From Ganoderma boninense (Eukaryota; Basidiomycota; Agaricomycetes; Polyporales; Polyporaceae): 64,000 nucleotides of DNA. The translations under genes and the position numbers were made by a program. The DNA lies in assembly GCA_002900995.3 (NCBI GenBank), contig CM035315.1, forward strand, positions 1 through 64,000, in the 5' to 3' direction. The notes under the pieces are model-generated. The model did not search any database. It saw only the letters and a list, made by a program, of their open reading frames with translations, and had not been told where the DNA came from. This document shows, one piece after another, positions 24,101 through 37,432 of the stretch. Within the stretch, counting starts at the first letter, position 1, and the number at the start of each line of letters is the position of its first letter.

Positions 24101-27100
24101 TGGCGGGGCCCCGGGGCCTTCTCATGCGGGGGACACCCCGTCTCGCGATGCGCATTGGCTGCGAGCTGCGATGCCGACGGAAGACGAGCCTCGTGGTCCC
24201 CTTCCGTCGCACGGATCACCTTAGCGCCCTCGGGATGTCCATCTCTGGACGGACGATCCCTTCCTCCCCCCACCCCGCGCAAGGTCGAGAGCGTTTCTGG
24301 CCGCAACACGTTGCCTCTCGCCCGTGCGACTTTTGTCGCGAACGTGTCTTCGCCCCCAGGCTGACTCCGAACCCAATCCCTCCGGCCCTGCGCCCTCGCG
24401 CTTCTAGCGGCAGCGTAAACTGGGCTCGCGGGCTCGCGAGCACTAGCAGGTGCACCCTTAGCGCGCGGGGTGCATCTGTTGCATCCATCTCTCTGCATCA
24501 TCCTTCGAGGCTCAGATGCGCGACGCGCGAGGGGGCCCACGTCGCTTTCGGGCACCGCGCATCCTCGAGGAAGCAATAGTCGGCCTGCCTCAATCGCAGC
24601 GGAACGGAGGCGGATGCAGGATGCCGTTGGGGCCGGTCAGCCTCCGCCTCCGACGTTCTCGTAAGTTTCGTTCGCGAGCCTTCTCTGCGCGCTCGGCTAA
24701 CACAGCACCCCCATCTCCATCCCCATCCCGTCCCGCTGGTGCCCCTCCGACTCCGACGACACAGCTAAGTACAGGATGAACCTTGGCACGGCAAATTTAA
24801 TTTCAACGGCACGCCCAGTGACCGCGCTCGTCGCCCGCCCGAGATGGTATGCGGTGCAGGCCTGACTGTGGAGCGCGTCCAAGGTGGAGGGAGGGCCCTC
24901 GGTTGATGCATTGATGCGCCGAAACGAGGTGCGTCTTCGACTCTTCGCGTTCCATTCGCCGCTTCTCCAGGCTTACAGAGCCCGCTCCAGGGAGACGACG
25001 ATGCAGGATCAGACGCGTTCCCCAGGCACCCGCCGTCCTGCACCCAGCAACCGCACCCCATGGCCCGTGCGCGTGCGCGCGTGTGTGATGAGGGAAGCCG
25101 GGGGGGCAAGGCGGGCACTCAACTCTCGCAAAACGGACGGGCTTCCAAGCTTCACGCTTCGACGCTGCTTCTCTCCCACCGAGAACGGGGCGTCCGCACG
25201 CGCAATAAGTGCACAAGTTCCAAATATTCAAACCCAGCGCTTCGACTCTATGCCAGGCTCTCTTATCGCAGATGCCACGAGCGGCACTGATGAGGTGAGC
25301 GTCTTCTCTTGGACCTTGGACGGCGGTCGACGCCAGTGATACGCTCGAGAACCGGCGGGGTTCGATGATACGCGGTGGCGGGTTTGGGCACCAAGCTTGT
25401 TCGCGTTTTTTTCTTATTCAGTGGGCGGGTGCTGCGGGGCTGCAGTGGACGTACGTGCTTCTCGGGTTACGACCTCCAGACGCACGCCGTCCCCTCATGG
25501 AAGAGGGCGAGTCTAGGAGATTTCTCGCTGCCGCTGAGGCATCACCCGGCGGGCGATGGGAGGAGGCCAGACTCTCTGGGAGTGAAGGTGCCTGCCCGGC
25601 CGCAGAGAGTTTGCGGGTGCGCGAGAAAACGCTGTTCGCAGCTATTAGCGACGAATCGCCCTCCCGCCCGGCGTGGGTCGAGGGTCCCCCCCCGCCTCCT
25701 CCTCGGGGACCGAACGTTGAGCTTCTTTCCCCGACAATAACCATTCAGTCGCGCCCTTGATGGTGGGGGTGACGGAGGTGGCGCGGCTCGCCTGGCGTGA
25801 TTTCTCGTAAATCGTGGCCAGAATTCGCGTAGTGAACATCTAGACATTGCGGGCGTGCCTTCGCTTGGGAATGTACTCCGGATGCGCAGACATGCGGGTC
25901 CCGCAGCGTCAGTCAAGGACGCACTAATGTTCCGTGGGCGCAGGGGCCTTGACGTTGGGCGGAAAGGCGTAGGATCATGACGCAATGCGCATGTGCTCAT
26001 GGGACATAGAGCTTGTTTTGCTCAGGACTCGGAAAGCGTTTATCGCGAGAGCGACACACGGTGTCATTCGTCATGATGCCCAGCCATTTGTGCCCTACAC
26101 GGTCAAAGTCCGACATGATTCGAGCTGGTGAATGCCGCCTGGTTTGGCACACTCGAAGCACAGTCACTTTGCTGCGTGGACAGAGAAAGCGTTTGTATGG
26201 TTAGGTTTACTGACGCCGGTGTATTCGTTCGTCGGTAATCAAGGTTCTTCGGATGACGCTCTAGCGCGCGAAGCTCTCTTCCGCTCCCCACCCTACTTAG
26301 GCCAACATAGTCAATGGGCGTCCGGTCCGAATCGTCAGGCCTAGGTTCCAACCTCCAGTGTCGACCATCCCACCCCGCATGTCCGTTCGCCCTCGCAACA
26401 CACCCGCGTGGGCATGTGTTACCGAAGACTCCCACTACTCACCCCTAAGACGTAAAACGCACAATGCAGTAGCGCGGCTGCAGAGATCGATGCTCACCCG
26501 GAAGCGGAAGCGGCCTCGGGCTCGGAACGGAGTGCGCGTCCGAGAGAGAGAGAGATGGGGGGAGGGTGCCCTGGAGGCTAGATGCTGCATAGAGCCTCCG
26601 CCCATCCGTCCGTCGTCGATCCCTCGGAGAGCGGCGCCCGCGCAAGCGATCCGGATCGTCGCTGTGTGCACTCCGAGCCGTCGAAGCCCGTCGCGGTGCT
26701 TCTCCTGCTTCGGCGGCCCCGTGCTGCGGACGCGGGCCTCACTACGACGCGCTGCAGGGTGCTTCGCAAGGTTCGGGGGTGAATATTCGTGGTGCGCGGC
26801 GCGCGGCCGTGTGTGCTCCCCCGCTCGCTTATACCGGAGCTCGGGGCGGGGGAGCTGCGTGCGGAATCGCCGTGGAACTTGGCGTAACAGGTGTCGGCGT
26901 CGGTGGTGGTAGACATTGGGGTTTGTTCCGCGATGGGCAGGTCTCGGTCTTGGATCTCGCGAAGGACGATTCAGAGCATCGACGCGGAGTCGGATGTGCG
27001 GAGCGGACGACTTAATGTTCATTCGTCTCAGGCTTCTCCCGTCGCCCGTTGCCCGTCGCCCGCCTTCGGCTATGACGCAACGCGGATCGCCGGCTCGTCG

Positions 27101-29427
27101 GGGCGGCGGGACACGCTAGAAGACCGAACGTCCTGTCCCGGTACGTCCGTGCTTTATCCCTGCGTCGTTTGTGTATGCCCGCGTTCCCGGTGGAATCGGT
27201 AAACGGAACGCTTACCGGGTGGCACAGGGGGACGGGAGTGGCACATCGTTCCGAGGCTGGGGAAGCCGAGACAAGACAAAACTTGGCTGCTTCTTGTGCT
27301 GATGCGAGTAACGGGCTTGTAGATTGAACGCCGGATGTACAAAGGGAGCGCAGTTCGTTCAGGGACTGAGGTACGCGGAGTTTTATGCTGGTCGCCGAGT
27401 TTGTGTTCTTTGAGGTCGCGACGTGATGCTACTTACGGGTATTTCATTGTCCTCCTTTCCTCGTCGCACTTCTCGTCTTGCGCATGAGGAATCATCACGA
27501 TTGAGATCAAGTAGCCCAAGGCCATGCACCCGCGACGCGGCCGAGCTCCGTCGATCGACGAATTCCGCAAGGACGGAACCCGACATTTTCGGGACCTTTA
27601 TTCGTCTGTGCATTACCCATGAATAATTGCTCGTTTGTCCCATGCCTTTTTATCGCTACATGTGGCTTTTACATTCATTGCGTTCGCTCGTAGCAAGGCT
27701 AGGAAGCGTCTTTGATACCCTTATGGGTCCACTCCCGATCCAAGTTTGAAGCTGCGACCGATCATGATCATGTTCGTTGCTGAATAGTAAATATACCGTC
27801 CATCAAAAAGTTTCTCCGGTTTGCCTTCGAATATCAAAGCAATTAGCTGACCAAGTTCCGGTTACGGCTTTTGACCATGGCGTTGAATGCAGGCTGTCCG
27901 AGCCCATCCCCATATGCATGTCGGTGTGCGGACATGCGTGCCTACACTGCCCCTGTGCCAGAGAGAGTTCACCTGACAGCTTTCAAATCACTACTCGAGA
28001 GTCGTGCATGGCTGGAAGCGACTTTCCTGTTGCGAACGTTCTCATGAAGACCCCGAAAACGCCGAGGGGCATGGCTCCGGGGTGCGCACCACCGACAATT
28101 CATCAAACAGTGCCCTCGGGACGTTCGTCCGGAGTCCGAAGTCTTCACCCCAGTCGATGCCTTTCGTGGAAGGTACGTCGTGCTTGCTAGTCTTTCCCCG
28201 CTGTCAGTATCAGCTCTGATGGTGGCGAGACGATAAGTAAGTGTCGTTGGCACGAGGCAGATGCTCCACCGCCATCGCGAACCGTGAATCGGGATCAGGG
28301 ACCGTACTCCAATCATCAGGGCGTATTTTGCTTACGAAGACACGTCCGGTGGTGCCCTGAATGAAGGACGGTCGTATTTGGAATGCGATACTGAACGCCG
28401 CGCATCCACAAAGCCAGGTACTCGGGCCCGAAGGAGCGTACGGCTATTTTAGCGTGGATCCTGAGGGCCACCTGACTACATCGGCCTTCCCGCGATTGGT
28501 ATATATTCTTGTGGTGAAATCGCAGCGTTGTCGTCCCTGCAGTTAGCGTCGCGCGGGCGTGCATGTATGTCAGGGCCGGTCTCTCTCATGAAGGTGCAAT
28601 TCCTGCCTACCTAAGCAGTTGCTATTCGCTGTCATTTCTGTAGTTGTACTTACGCAGTCGCTCGCTCGACATGTCGTGCGAACCTTATCGCTGCTGTGTA
28701 TTGGTGAATATACTCATCGAAGATCAGAGAAAATCTGCTATGGTCACACCTCAGTTGGTTCTCTCGGCCGCGTGCGCGAAGGGGGATGCGTTTACTCACG
28801 TCGGCCCGGTAATTCTTATACAGTAGAGCGAGCTGTGAATGGGTTGTCCGCCACCACGCCATACTACCGCCAGCGGCCTCACCAACGTGTGATGCCCCAG
28901 CGAAGACGTCGGTGAAGCGGAAGGATGGGAACCCACACGCTTACATGCCATCTGCGAAGTAGATAGGCTTCCCAACAGGGTGGAGAGTGTAGCACGCGAG
29001 GGCGAAGGCGAGGCTGTCGGCGAGAGAGATCCAAGTCGGTCAGAAGTTAACCTGCCAGTGCATGCCAGTGCGACGCGGCGACGGCCAAGACTTCCGAGTT
29101 GGGTGTGGTACGCGCGTTATATAGGCATCTAGTCGACAATCAGTGTATGACAACCAGATTTGCTTGCGATTGGATGCCGAAAACGATGTCGACTCACTCG
29201 TTCAATTGAAGCTGGAATATCGGACGGCCTCGCAGTGCGTTTAGCAGCCTCTGATACAAACACGTCCAAACACATCTAGCGCTTGGGTTCAATGGGCTGC
29301 TGCGGCAGCTTCGCTCGCTTCGTCTTGACTCTCATCCATCGACCACACAAGCATTCTCTTCAATATACAAGGCAAGAATTGGACGCACAAGTTTTGTGCA
29401 CATGCTAACGGGATTTTTCGGAGCAGT
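12199..29427. other. 17-kb GC/CpG-rich block without a supported gene
   Basis: Only overlapping, mutually antisense open frames are present, mostly Arg/Ser/Ala/Pro-rich. They are what high G+C yields by chance. 12.4-13.9 kb is strongly CT-rich on the plus strand. From 14 to 29 kb the composition is mixed and CpG-dense, with scattered GTAAGT and ACTTAC words on both strands. I could not connect these into exons with a convincing protein. No tRNA, rRNA, long tandem array or recognisable transposase was seen. Confidence 0.45.
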
Positions 29428-31251
29428 ATGTCGAACGCCAAGCTCAACACCGACGTACTCGTCGTCGTCAGCAACTTCCTCAAAGACTACTCCGACGTCC
29501 TTTCCCTCAGCCTTGTCTCCTCCATCATCCGTCCTATCGCAACTAGGAGACTTCTGTCCATGCGTCCCATCTCTCTCACAGGCGCTGTATCTATACAAAA
29601 GTTCCATGCATTCCTTCTTGCCGATCCAGTCGCCCGTGCTCCCCACATCCGCGCCCTCCGCATCGGGGCCTCCAAGCTACCTCTCCAAATCGCAAACGAA
29701 ACCGAAAACGTTTCCTCTCTTCTTGTTGACATCATTACTTCATGCACCAGGCTGGAGCATGTCGCCATGTGCTTTGCACAACGCTCCACCGACTCGGACG
29801 ACGTCGTCGCTGCTGTCGCTGCTCTCAAAACCCTCCGCTCGCTCGAGGTCAGCGGCTGGTCAGAAAACGCTTTCGACCTACTTCACGACGTCTCTTCTCC
29901 TCTCCGCAAACTCGCCATCCATTCTGGTTCAATCAGATCCCCTGACGCCCTTGACAAGTTCCTTCCCCGCCTCGCTCCATCCCTCGAGGAACTCGAGCTC
30001 TTGCATTTTCGCATCCAACGGGGAAGACTGGTGGCCTTAAACGACGCTCCAGGACCGGATGTGGACCCATACTCCTTCCGCAGATTAAAGCAGTATCCCG
30101 CCGTGCGCTCGCTATCCGTGATATTGCTGATCGGGCCGCCGGTTCTCGACCGCCTGCAGCATCTCTTCCCAGCCCTCGATGGCACCCTTTCTCTCGGTGA
30201 GTTCGACACGCAGATACACGTATGCTCCCATGACGACATACGTGCCGCGAACCGACGCACGCAAGATGATGCCCCTGAGCGTGCATGGAGGAAATTCGAC
30301 CGGGTCGTCTGCGACGCGCCGATGCTATATGTTCTCGCACTCCGCTGCCCGGTCCGCCTCGTCATGATCGACAAGGGTTCCGCTGAGACGCTTCACTATG
30401 CCGCAGACGCCCTACGAGAGAACCCCGTCCCGCGCCTGAAGCTCACACTCCAATACGGACAGGGCATGTTCGGCAGGGTGTTCACGCCCGAGCTGGCGGG
30501 GATGCTGAGTCATCTTACGCTCTGCCTGATGTACGACAACAAGAACACTTGGAGGTCGGACGAAGACGCACGCTCGATCGCGCAGCTACTGTGGGAGGAC
30601 CTGCTGGTACGTGCCTCGTTTCTTCGTTTCCAGTGCCTTGTTCACCGCGCTGAGTACAACTATGTACTCACGGCAATCGTTCCAAACAGGGCACCACGCT
30701 TTCTGCACTCCGCCCCCTCCACAATCTCACTCACATCCGCGTCTTCATCCACTCCCAGTTCTACCGCCACGGCGACGCGGTGCACGGCCTACAGGCCTAT
30801 TCCCAAAAATTCGCGGACGGCGTCCGCGGGCCCGCGTTCGACTTCGACGGCACCGCTACCTCCCTCGTCCGTGTGCTGCCGTCCTTGCGGTACGTCTTCC
30901 TCACAACCAGCGGCTTCATCGACGGCGACCAGGCGACGGAGGATTGGCGCTCGTGTGAGCGGTGGAACGTCAGCCGGGGATGGCGCGTCGCCAAGGAGCA
31001 GCCGGGCATGCCGGGTCTGTACAGGGGTGAGGTACAAGACGAAGGCGACGACCTGGCTAGAAGGCTTGTAGAGCTGCACAGCGATGTCGCCGACACGATT
31101 GTTGAGAGGGAGGAGCTCTTGCTCTCGGAGACGGATGAGGTGAGTGTTCTCTGATTATGTGTCGTCCTTGCAAGGTGATGCTGATGTGTCTGGATGTTGT
31201 GTGCAGTGTTGCCTCTTCCCGGAGGAATTAGGGTCGAATGCTGACGAGTGA
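29428..31251 (+). CDS. F-box-like protein, cluster member 1
   Basis: Three exons (29428-30606, 30690-31139, 31207-31251) give 557 aa. Introns are phase 0 with GTACGT/ACAG and GTGAGT/GCAG borders. The N-terminal ~45 residues (LNTDVLVVVSNFLKDYSDVL and following) have the F-box-like spacing of hydrophobics. The rest is a leucine-rich, LRR-like body containing the family blocks RAPHIRALRIG, FLPRLAPSLEELEL and LQHLFPALDGTLS, then FDFDGTA in exon 2. Exon 3 encodes only 14 residues. In characterised relatives an F-box binds Skp1 in an SCF ubiquitin ligase and the C-terminal part selects the substrate; that role is inferred. It converges on cluster member 2 and has the same exon layout, so the two arose by duplication. 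The Met at 29428 is chosen because MSNAKLN aligns with the starts of the paralogues. Confidence 0.85.
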
Positions 31252-32055
31252 ACCCGTCGGCGCCTCTCAGAGGTAAGTGCCAGTTTTGAGGACGCGTTGT
31301 CCAGGTAGGGACCAGGCACGTCTGAACAAAGAGAGTACGTCGTTTCAATGCTTTACTGAAACCCGAATCTTTAGTCCTGCCTAGAATACGCATTGGTTTC
31401 CGAGAAAAATTAGTACTCCCAAATAAGAATGCACCCGTCAGCTGGAACCATATCCACACACGCGCAACAGCCGCAGCCCTTAGCCGGGAATCGCAGTTGC
31501 TCGTAACTGGAGAGAAATTCGCGATATGAGAGATGCGAAACATCTTGGATGTATGAATAGATGAGACTCGAACGTGAATTGAGCCTCGTACTCGCCAACA
31601 ATGCGCCGCGCCGCCATCCAGTAGTAGCACATGCAGATCTCATGCTGGACGCCGTTCAATGTTGTAATTACATGATTCTTTGTGGCACCCATATCATATC
31701 GTCCGGTAGCGACCATACCGGTCCAGGTTCCTTAAAGGAGTTCAACAACGGATTTTCGACGAGGACAACGTCAGCCTCGCATGCGCGTTGAGTTGGAGGC
31801 GTTGCGCCAGCGCAACTGAACGCAACTGACAGCAGAAGGAGGGTGAGCGGCGGAGCGCATTCACCCTGTTCGTGATGCCGTCTTGTCACCCACGATGCTA
31901 GCCGACAGACGAGGCAATAGGACTGGGTCTACGACCTCGGAGCGTCTTCCTTTGGCCACGGAGCAGTGCGTAGGCCCTGTGGAGAGTGACATTAAAGACT
32001 GAACTCTGGACAGCGTACAGAGGACTAGTCCTCGTCAAAGTGGAGCGTCCCCTAA
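31252..32055. other. Convergent intergenic region
   Basis: About 800 bp between the 3' ends of cluster members 1 and 2. No gene or repeat was recognised; it presumably holds both 3' UTRs and terminators. Confidence 0.5.
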
Positions 32056-33934
32056 TTAGAAAAGGCACTGCTTCAGCATCACCTCGCGACCGCTCCGAAA
32101 ACGCACACTCACTTCGTCCACCTCTGACAAGACAAGCTCCTCGTTCTGCATGATCCTCTCCGCGACCTCCTCCCGCAACTCTACGAGCGCCGGCCCTGGC
32201 CCTCCCTCTCGCACAAAACCGGCGCCACTGACACCGGGCGGGTCGACGCGCCACGCCCTAGCGTCGTACCACCGGTCATACGTGATCCAGAACTTGTATC
32301 CATGCGTCTCCACTGCGGGGACGGGATTGCGGTCGGCGAGGTACCCGCTCGTCGTGACGAAGACGTACCGCAACGACGGGAGCGAGCGGGCGAGGCGCGC
32401 GGCGACTCCCGCGAAGTCGAAGACGGATCCGTGCGTTTCGCGGACGAACTCGTGCGAGTACGCGACGGGGCTGGCGGGGTCGTGGTGGATGTTGGAGTGG
32501 ACGACGAGCCGGAGGTGCGTGAGCTTGTGTAGAGGCTGGAGCCCCGTGATGAGGCTGTTCTGCAGATTAAAAAAAAAGATAAATACACACAGACGCACGT
32601 GAGCGAGTGTGCTGGAACGAACAGGCAAGGAACAGCAGCGACTCGCGAGGGACGCGCGTGCGTACCAGGAGGTCCTCCCACCGGAGATGCTCGACGATGT
32701 CCGGGTCCGCCATCCCTGCGCCGTCGTTGGAGAATTCCACGACTAGAGTGAGGCGCGTCAGGACGCGCGCAACTTCGGGCGCGAACAGCCCGTCGAGCAT
32801 GTCCCGGCCCTCGGTGAGCGCGAAGGACAGCTTGAGGCGCGGGACGGGGTTCTCGCGCAGGGCATCCGCAATGCACGAGCGTGCGAGCGGGAGCGGGGAG
32901 CAGCAGTCGAGCATGACGAGGCGGATGGGGCAGCGGAGGCCGAGGACGTAGAACATCTGGGGGTCACAGATCAGTCTATCGAGCTTCTTCCACCCCGGGC
33001 GGGAGGAGGAGGAGGAGGAGGAGGAGGAGGAGGAGGAGGAAGAGGAGGCGGTTGAGCCGGAGACGGCGCCGCCTCCTTGTGCGAGTTGGTTCAGTGCCCG
33101 TAAGTCGGAGTATGTTTCCTCGGAGATGTTGGCGTTGAGGATACCAATGGAGAGAGTGCCATCGAGGGCGGGGAAGAAGCGCTGTAAGTGTTCGAGCAGC
33201 GGGCGCTGAACCACATAAAGCGAGTAGAGCGAGCGGACAAGGGGATATGTCGCCAGGTTCTTGTATGGCTGTAATGAGGACTGAATGCTGGGATAGGCTT
33301 GTAGTTGCGTGTCGTCTACGTCGATGAAGAAGTCGCACAGCCCGAGCCTCTCGAGGGTCAGCGGGAGGTGGCGGGGGAGGAACATGTCAAGGGCGACGGG
33401 GGACCAGAAGGTGGTCTGCTCGTCCGAGAAGCTGAGGTTGAGCTCTCTGAGGGGCGCGCGGACCTGGCGGAGAAGCTCAAAAGCGGAGAGGCCCCAGCCG
33501 AGGATGGAGAGCGAGCGGAGGGTGTGGATGCCGGCAATGGCATTGATGATACTGGGGTCGTCGGTGCATAGACCGGAGCCTTCTTGAAGAAAAACGGATA
33601 CATGTTCCAAGCGTGGACACGAGATAAGAATGTCGTGGAGGAGGGATGCGTCACCGGGAAGAGTGGTTCGGAGTGGAACATCGCTGGGTGAGTTAATGAT
33701 CTCGAGCGCATGGACGTATGGGGCGCGGGCAGGGAGATCGGCAAAGAGGAAGGAGTGGAACCGACGCACAGACACGCCATCTGCGAGGTATACAGGCTGC
33801 CTTGAAAGCAGCCATGTGTTTGCAACTTGGCGTAGGGCGGAGCTGGTGAGGGAGAAGGCGAGGATGTCGGGGACATCAGTCAAAAACTCGCACACCAAAG
33901 CGAGCACATCCACATTTAGACTGGCGGAGGACAT
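32056..33934 (-). CDS. F-box-like protein, cluster member 2 (poly-Ser)
   Basis: Exons 33934-32666, 32559-32113 and 32067-32056 give 575 aa. The F-box-like start MSSASLNVDVLALVCEFLTD aligns with the neighbours; an in-frame Met 9 codons upstream is less likely. Shared blocks include RAPYVHALEI, ERLGLCDFF, RFFPALDGTLS and FDFAGVA. A run of about 17 Ser near residues 305-325, absent from the paralogues, comes from a GGA/TCC trinucleotide repeat. Intron 1 (106 nt) holds a poly-T run next to its acceptor. Intron 2 is only 45 nt, a multiple of three and open, so retention would just add 15 residues before the same stop; the spliced last exon would be CLF alone. It lies head to head with cluster member 3, with a 314-bp shared promoter region. 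Role as SCF substrate receptor is inferred. Confidence 0.8.
33001..33049 (-). repeat. GGA/TCC trinucleotide repeat
   Basis: About 16 nearly uninterrupted GGA-type triplets on the plus strand encode the serine run of cluster member 2 on the minus strand. Likely length-variable between strains. Confidence 0.9.
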
Positions 33935-34248
33935 GATGTCTGTATGATGGGTTATTATCAAATAAGAGTGTCATCGCAGGATGTACTTGCCACTGAATAT
34001 TCCCGGTCGATGGCGGTCGATGGCAAGAGCTTTCAGACTTAGCCTCCCTCCTGAATCTCAAGTAAGCGCCGCACTGCACTATCCAAACACAGACAACATG
34101 GGCAGACGCCAGTCAATCTCAGGGCTTGCGGGGATCCGACTGCAACGTTGACCGTCGACGCAGGAAGACCATCCCAAATCTTTGAAGGCAAGCCCCAAGC
34201 TACCCACTTCTCGCTATATACTCTAATCTATGTGATTACAAGGGCACG

Positions 34249-36113
34249 ATGCAAACCGCGGAGCTGAACATAGACGTATGTGCGATTGTTAGCGAGTTCC
34301 TCACAAGCATCCCCGACGTCCTCTCTCTCAGCCTCACCTGTTCCTCCCTCCATCCACTTGCAACCAGAAGGCTTCTCTCCATGCGTCCAATATCTCTTAT
34401 TGGCGATCTATCAGTGCAAAAATTTCACCCTTTTCTTTTTGCTGACCCTGTAGCCCGTGCACCACACGTCCGTGCCCTCAAGATCCAGAGCCGCGAATTT
34501 TATAATCGAGCCGGCTTTGTCGAAGACGTAGGACCGATAGCCTCTGCTCCCCTTCTTGTCGAAATCATCACCTCATGTCCGCGCCTCATCCACGTCACGA
34601 TCTCTCTTGATGACGATTCCATTCATCATCAGCCCATAATCGCTGCCATCGCTGCTATCCACAGCCTCCGCTCTCTCACTGTGCGCGGGTGGTCTGAGAA
34701 CGCCCTTCTCCTCCTGCAAAACATGTCTTCCCCCATCCGCAAGCTCACCATCGATTCCAACCACGTCATGGACCCTGTCGGACTCGAGCGGTTCCTGCCT
34801 CGCCTCGCGCAGTCCCTCGAGAAACTCGAGCTCCGCTACTTCTGTGCCCGCTCCAAGGCAGATGACGTCCCTGGGTCCCCACACTTCTTCCACAGCCGCA
34901 CTCAGTACCCCGCTATGCGATCGCTCTCCATCCGCCGGCTCGTGGGCCCGCCGCTGCTCGACCGCCTGCAGCACCTCTTCCCCGCCCTGGACGGCATGTT
35001 GTCCGTTGTCTCGTCAATGACCGTGAGCAACGCTGAGCCTCGTGAGGCTGTACGGGTTGTGAACCAACGCGTGCAAGACGGGTCGCCGTCGGGACACGTG
35101 TGGAAGAGGCTCGACCGGGTCGTCTGCCGCGCAGAGATTCTGCACGCTCTCGCACTCCGCTGTCCAATCGGCCATGTCATGCTGGAGCATGGTGACGGAG
35201 AGAGTCTCAGTTGCGCCGCCGACGCCCTCCGCTTGAATCCCGTCCGACGCCTCAAGCTCACGCTAGCGTACGGACGGAGCATGTTGGACGGGATATTCAC
35301 TCCAGAGCTGGCGAGGATGCTGACTCGTCTGACGCTCTGTCTGGTGTACAGCGACACCGACGCGAGGACCGGGAATGACGATGCCGCTGCGCCACTTCAG
35401 TGGGACGACGTGCTGGTAAGTGTGTGCCATGGTGTCCGTTCGCGTATTTGTATTCGCCACGGCAGATAGATGTACTCACCGCGACAATTTTCGTTGTCCT
35501 CCAACACAGCGCACCACCGTCTCCGCCCTCCAGCCTCTCTGCAACGTCACCCACATCCGCGTCGTCGTCCACTGCAAGGTCTACCGCTTCCGCAGCCCGT
35601 GGTCGCGTGAAGCGAACACTTCGGAGGACTTCATGGACTCCATCCGCGGGCCCGCGTTCGACTTCGACGGCGCCGCCACCGCGCTAGCCCGTGCACTCCT
35701 GTCCGTGCAGTACGTATTCCTCACGACTAGCGGCTGCTTCCTCTACCGCGAGCCGGAAACGCGGGGTCCTTGGCGCATGTACGAGCCGTGGGACGCCAGT
35801 CGGGCGTGGCGAGTCCCCAACGCCAACGACCAGCCTGGCGCAGGTCCAGCTACGGACGAGGTGCAAGATCGTGACGGAGCGCCGTCGACTGGTGCGGGGA
35901 GCCTAGTGGAACTGCACAGTGATGTCGCGGAGACGATCATCAGGACCGAGGAGCTTGTTCTCTCGGATGCGGACGAGGTTAGTAATAATGCTTCCTCTAT
36001 CTCTGTTCATGATCTCTGTATATTTTTCTATGATGCTCACAAAATGACCGATGCTGACTTCGGCGTTTGAATTTTATGCACAGCGTTTGCTCTTCCCAGC
36101 TGATGACCGTTGA
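34249..36113 (+). CDS. F-box-like protein, cluster member 3
   Basis: Exons 34249-35415, 35510-35977 and 36084-36113 give 554 aa. All introns are phase 0, at the same protein positions as in members 1, 2 and 4, with GTAAGT/ACACAG and GTTAGT/GCACAG borders. The N-terminal F-box-like segment (LNIDVCAIVSEFLTSIPDVL) is followed by the family LRR-like body (LRELELRYF-type block, LQHLFPALDGMLS, RRLKLTLAYGRSMLDGIFTPELARMLTRL) and an exon-2 block with GPAFDFDGAATALARALLS. The last exon encodes RLLFPADDR only. No signal peptide or membrane segment is seen. The closest relative in the window is member 4. SCF receptor function is inferred. Confidence 0.85.
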
Positions 36114-36853
36114 AGAGTGACTGACTGACTCCGAGTCGGAACTTATCTATCTTGACGGTGTTAAACGGAAAGTGACTCTTGTTCTATTGAGCATGGATGG
36201 AATGAGGCAGTAAGAGGGGTTGGAGACCACTGGTTATCAGTATAGTGTGTCTGGCGGCGACACGGCACGACCAACTTGCACACGACGCCTGACACTTTCG
36301 AAGACACATATACAAGCGCCAGTCTTGGCCGTCAAGCTTCGAGATTGCCTCAAGCGCCACGGACTTCCTAGGGACATTGAATTCAACCCCGAAGTCTACC
36401 TTTGACGACTAACCACCGGAAATCTGCGAGGGGAGAACCAACAGTTCCCCAAGTGGTTCAAATTACACGTAGATCGACCAGCCGCCGTAGCTGTCGCTCC
36501 TCAGTCGGAAACTCGCATATCATTGCAGAAGATATAGCATTTGCAAGATGGGTTACTAGCCAGGCAAAATAGTGGCCAGAGGTGCTTGCCATCGGATGCC
36601 GCGAATGTTGGGTGGAGGACTGTCGACTCCACTAGTACTATAGGACCACAGACGCCGCTAACTCCAAACAAGTCCAAACATGCGACACAGGAGTGAATCG
36701 CCGTGGGCGGGCGACTCTGACTCGAACGTCATCCAGGCCTGAAGAGCTTGAAGGTTAAGGACAGATACGTCCGAGTGGTGCCAAGTTTCCAAGGCAAGTC
36801 CTAAGCTTACTGTAGCTTATAGATGTATTCTAAGTAATAAGTTTCACAAGATT
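36114..36853. other. Intergenic region
   Basis: About 740 bp between cluster members 3 and 4 with no gene recognised. Confidence 0.5.
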
Positions 36854-37432
36854 ATGCCGACCGCGAGGTTGAACGTGGACGTACTGGCGATCATTGCCGA
36901 GTTCCTTACGGACGTCGAGGACGTCCTCTCCTTCAGCCTCACCTGTTCCTTCCTCCTCCCCGCAGCAACTAGGAAACTTCTTTCTATCCATCCTGGCATA
37001 CGCCTTACTGGATATCATTCTGTGCAAAGATTTCACACATATCTTTTCAAGAAGGTTGCTTCCCGCGCACCACACATCCGTGCCCTCGACATCCTGCGCC
37101 AGAGACCGCTGGAAGCAGGCCGAATCGCGAGCCAAGCAAGCATCGACGTCACCTCTCTCCTTGTCGAAATCATCGCCTCATGTCCGCGACTCACCAACGT
37201 CTCCATCTCTTTCGATGGCGATTCGATTGACGACAGGCCCATAGTCGCTGCTATTGCTGCTCTACAAACCCTCCGCTCGCTCACCGTTAAACACTGGTCC
37301 GCGAACGCTCTCCGTCTCCTACAAGAGCTCTCTTCCCCCATCCGCAAGCTCTCTATCCTTTCTATCTATTGCCGCTTGGATCCTACTACGCTTGAACAGT
37401 TCCTGCCTCGCCTTGTGCGCTCCCTCGATGAA

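Noticed and set aside
27969..28564. Possible two-exon minus-strand gene (frames 28564-28316 and 28316-27969 with a GTAAGC donor)
   Set aside because: No acceptor giving a sensible continuation and no recognisable protein.
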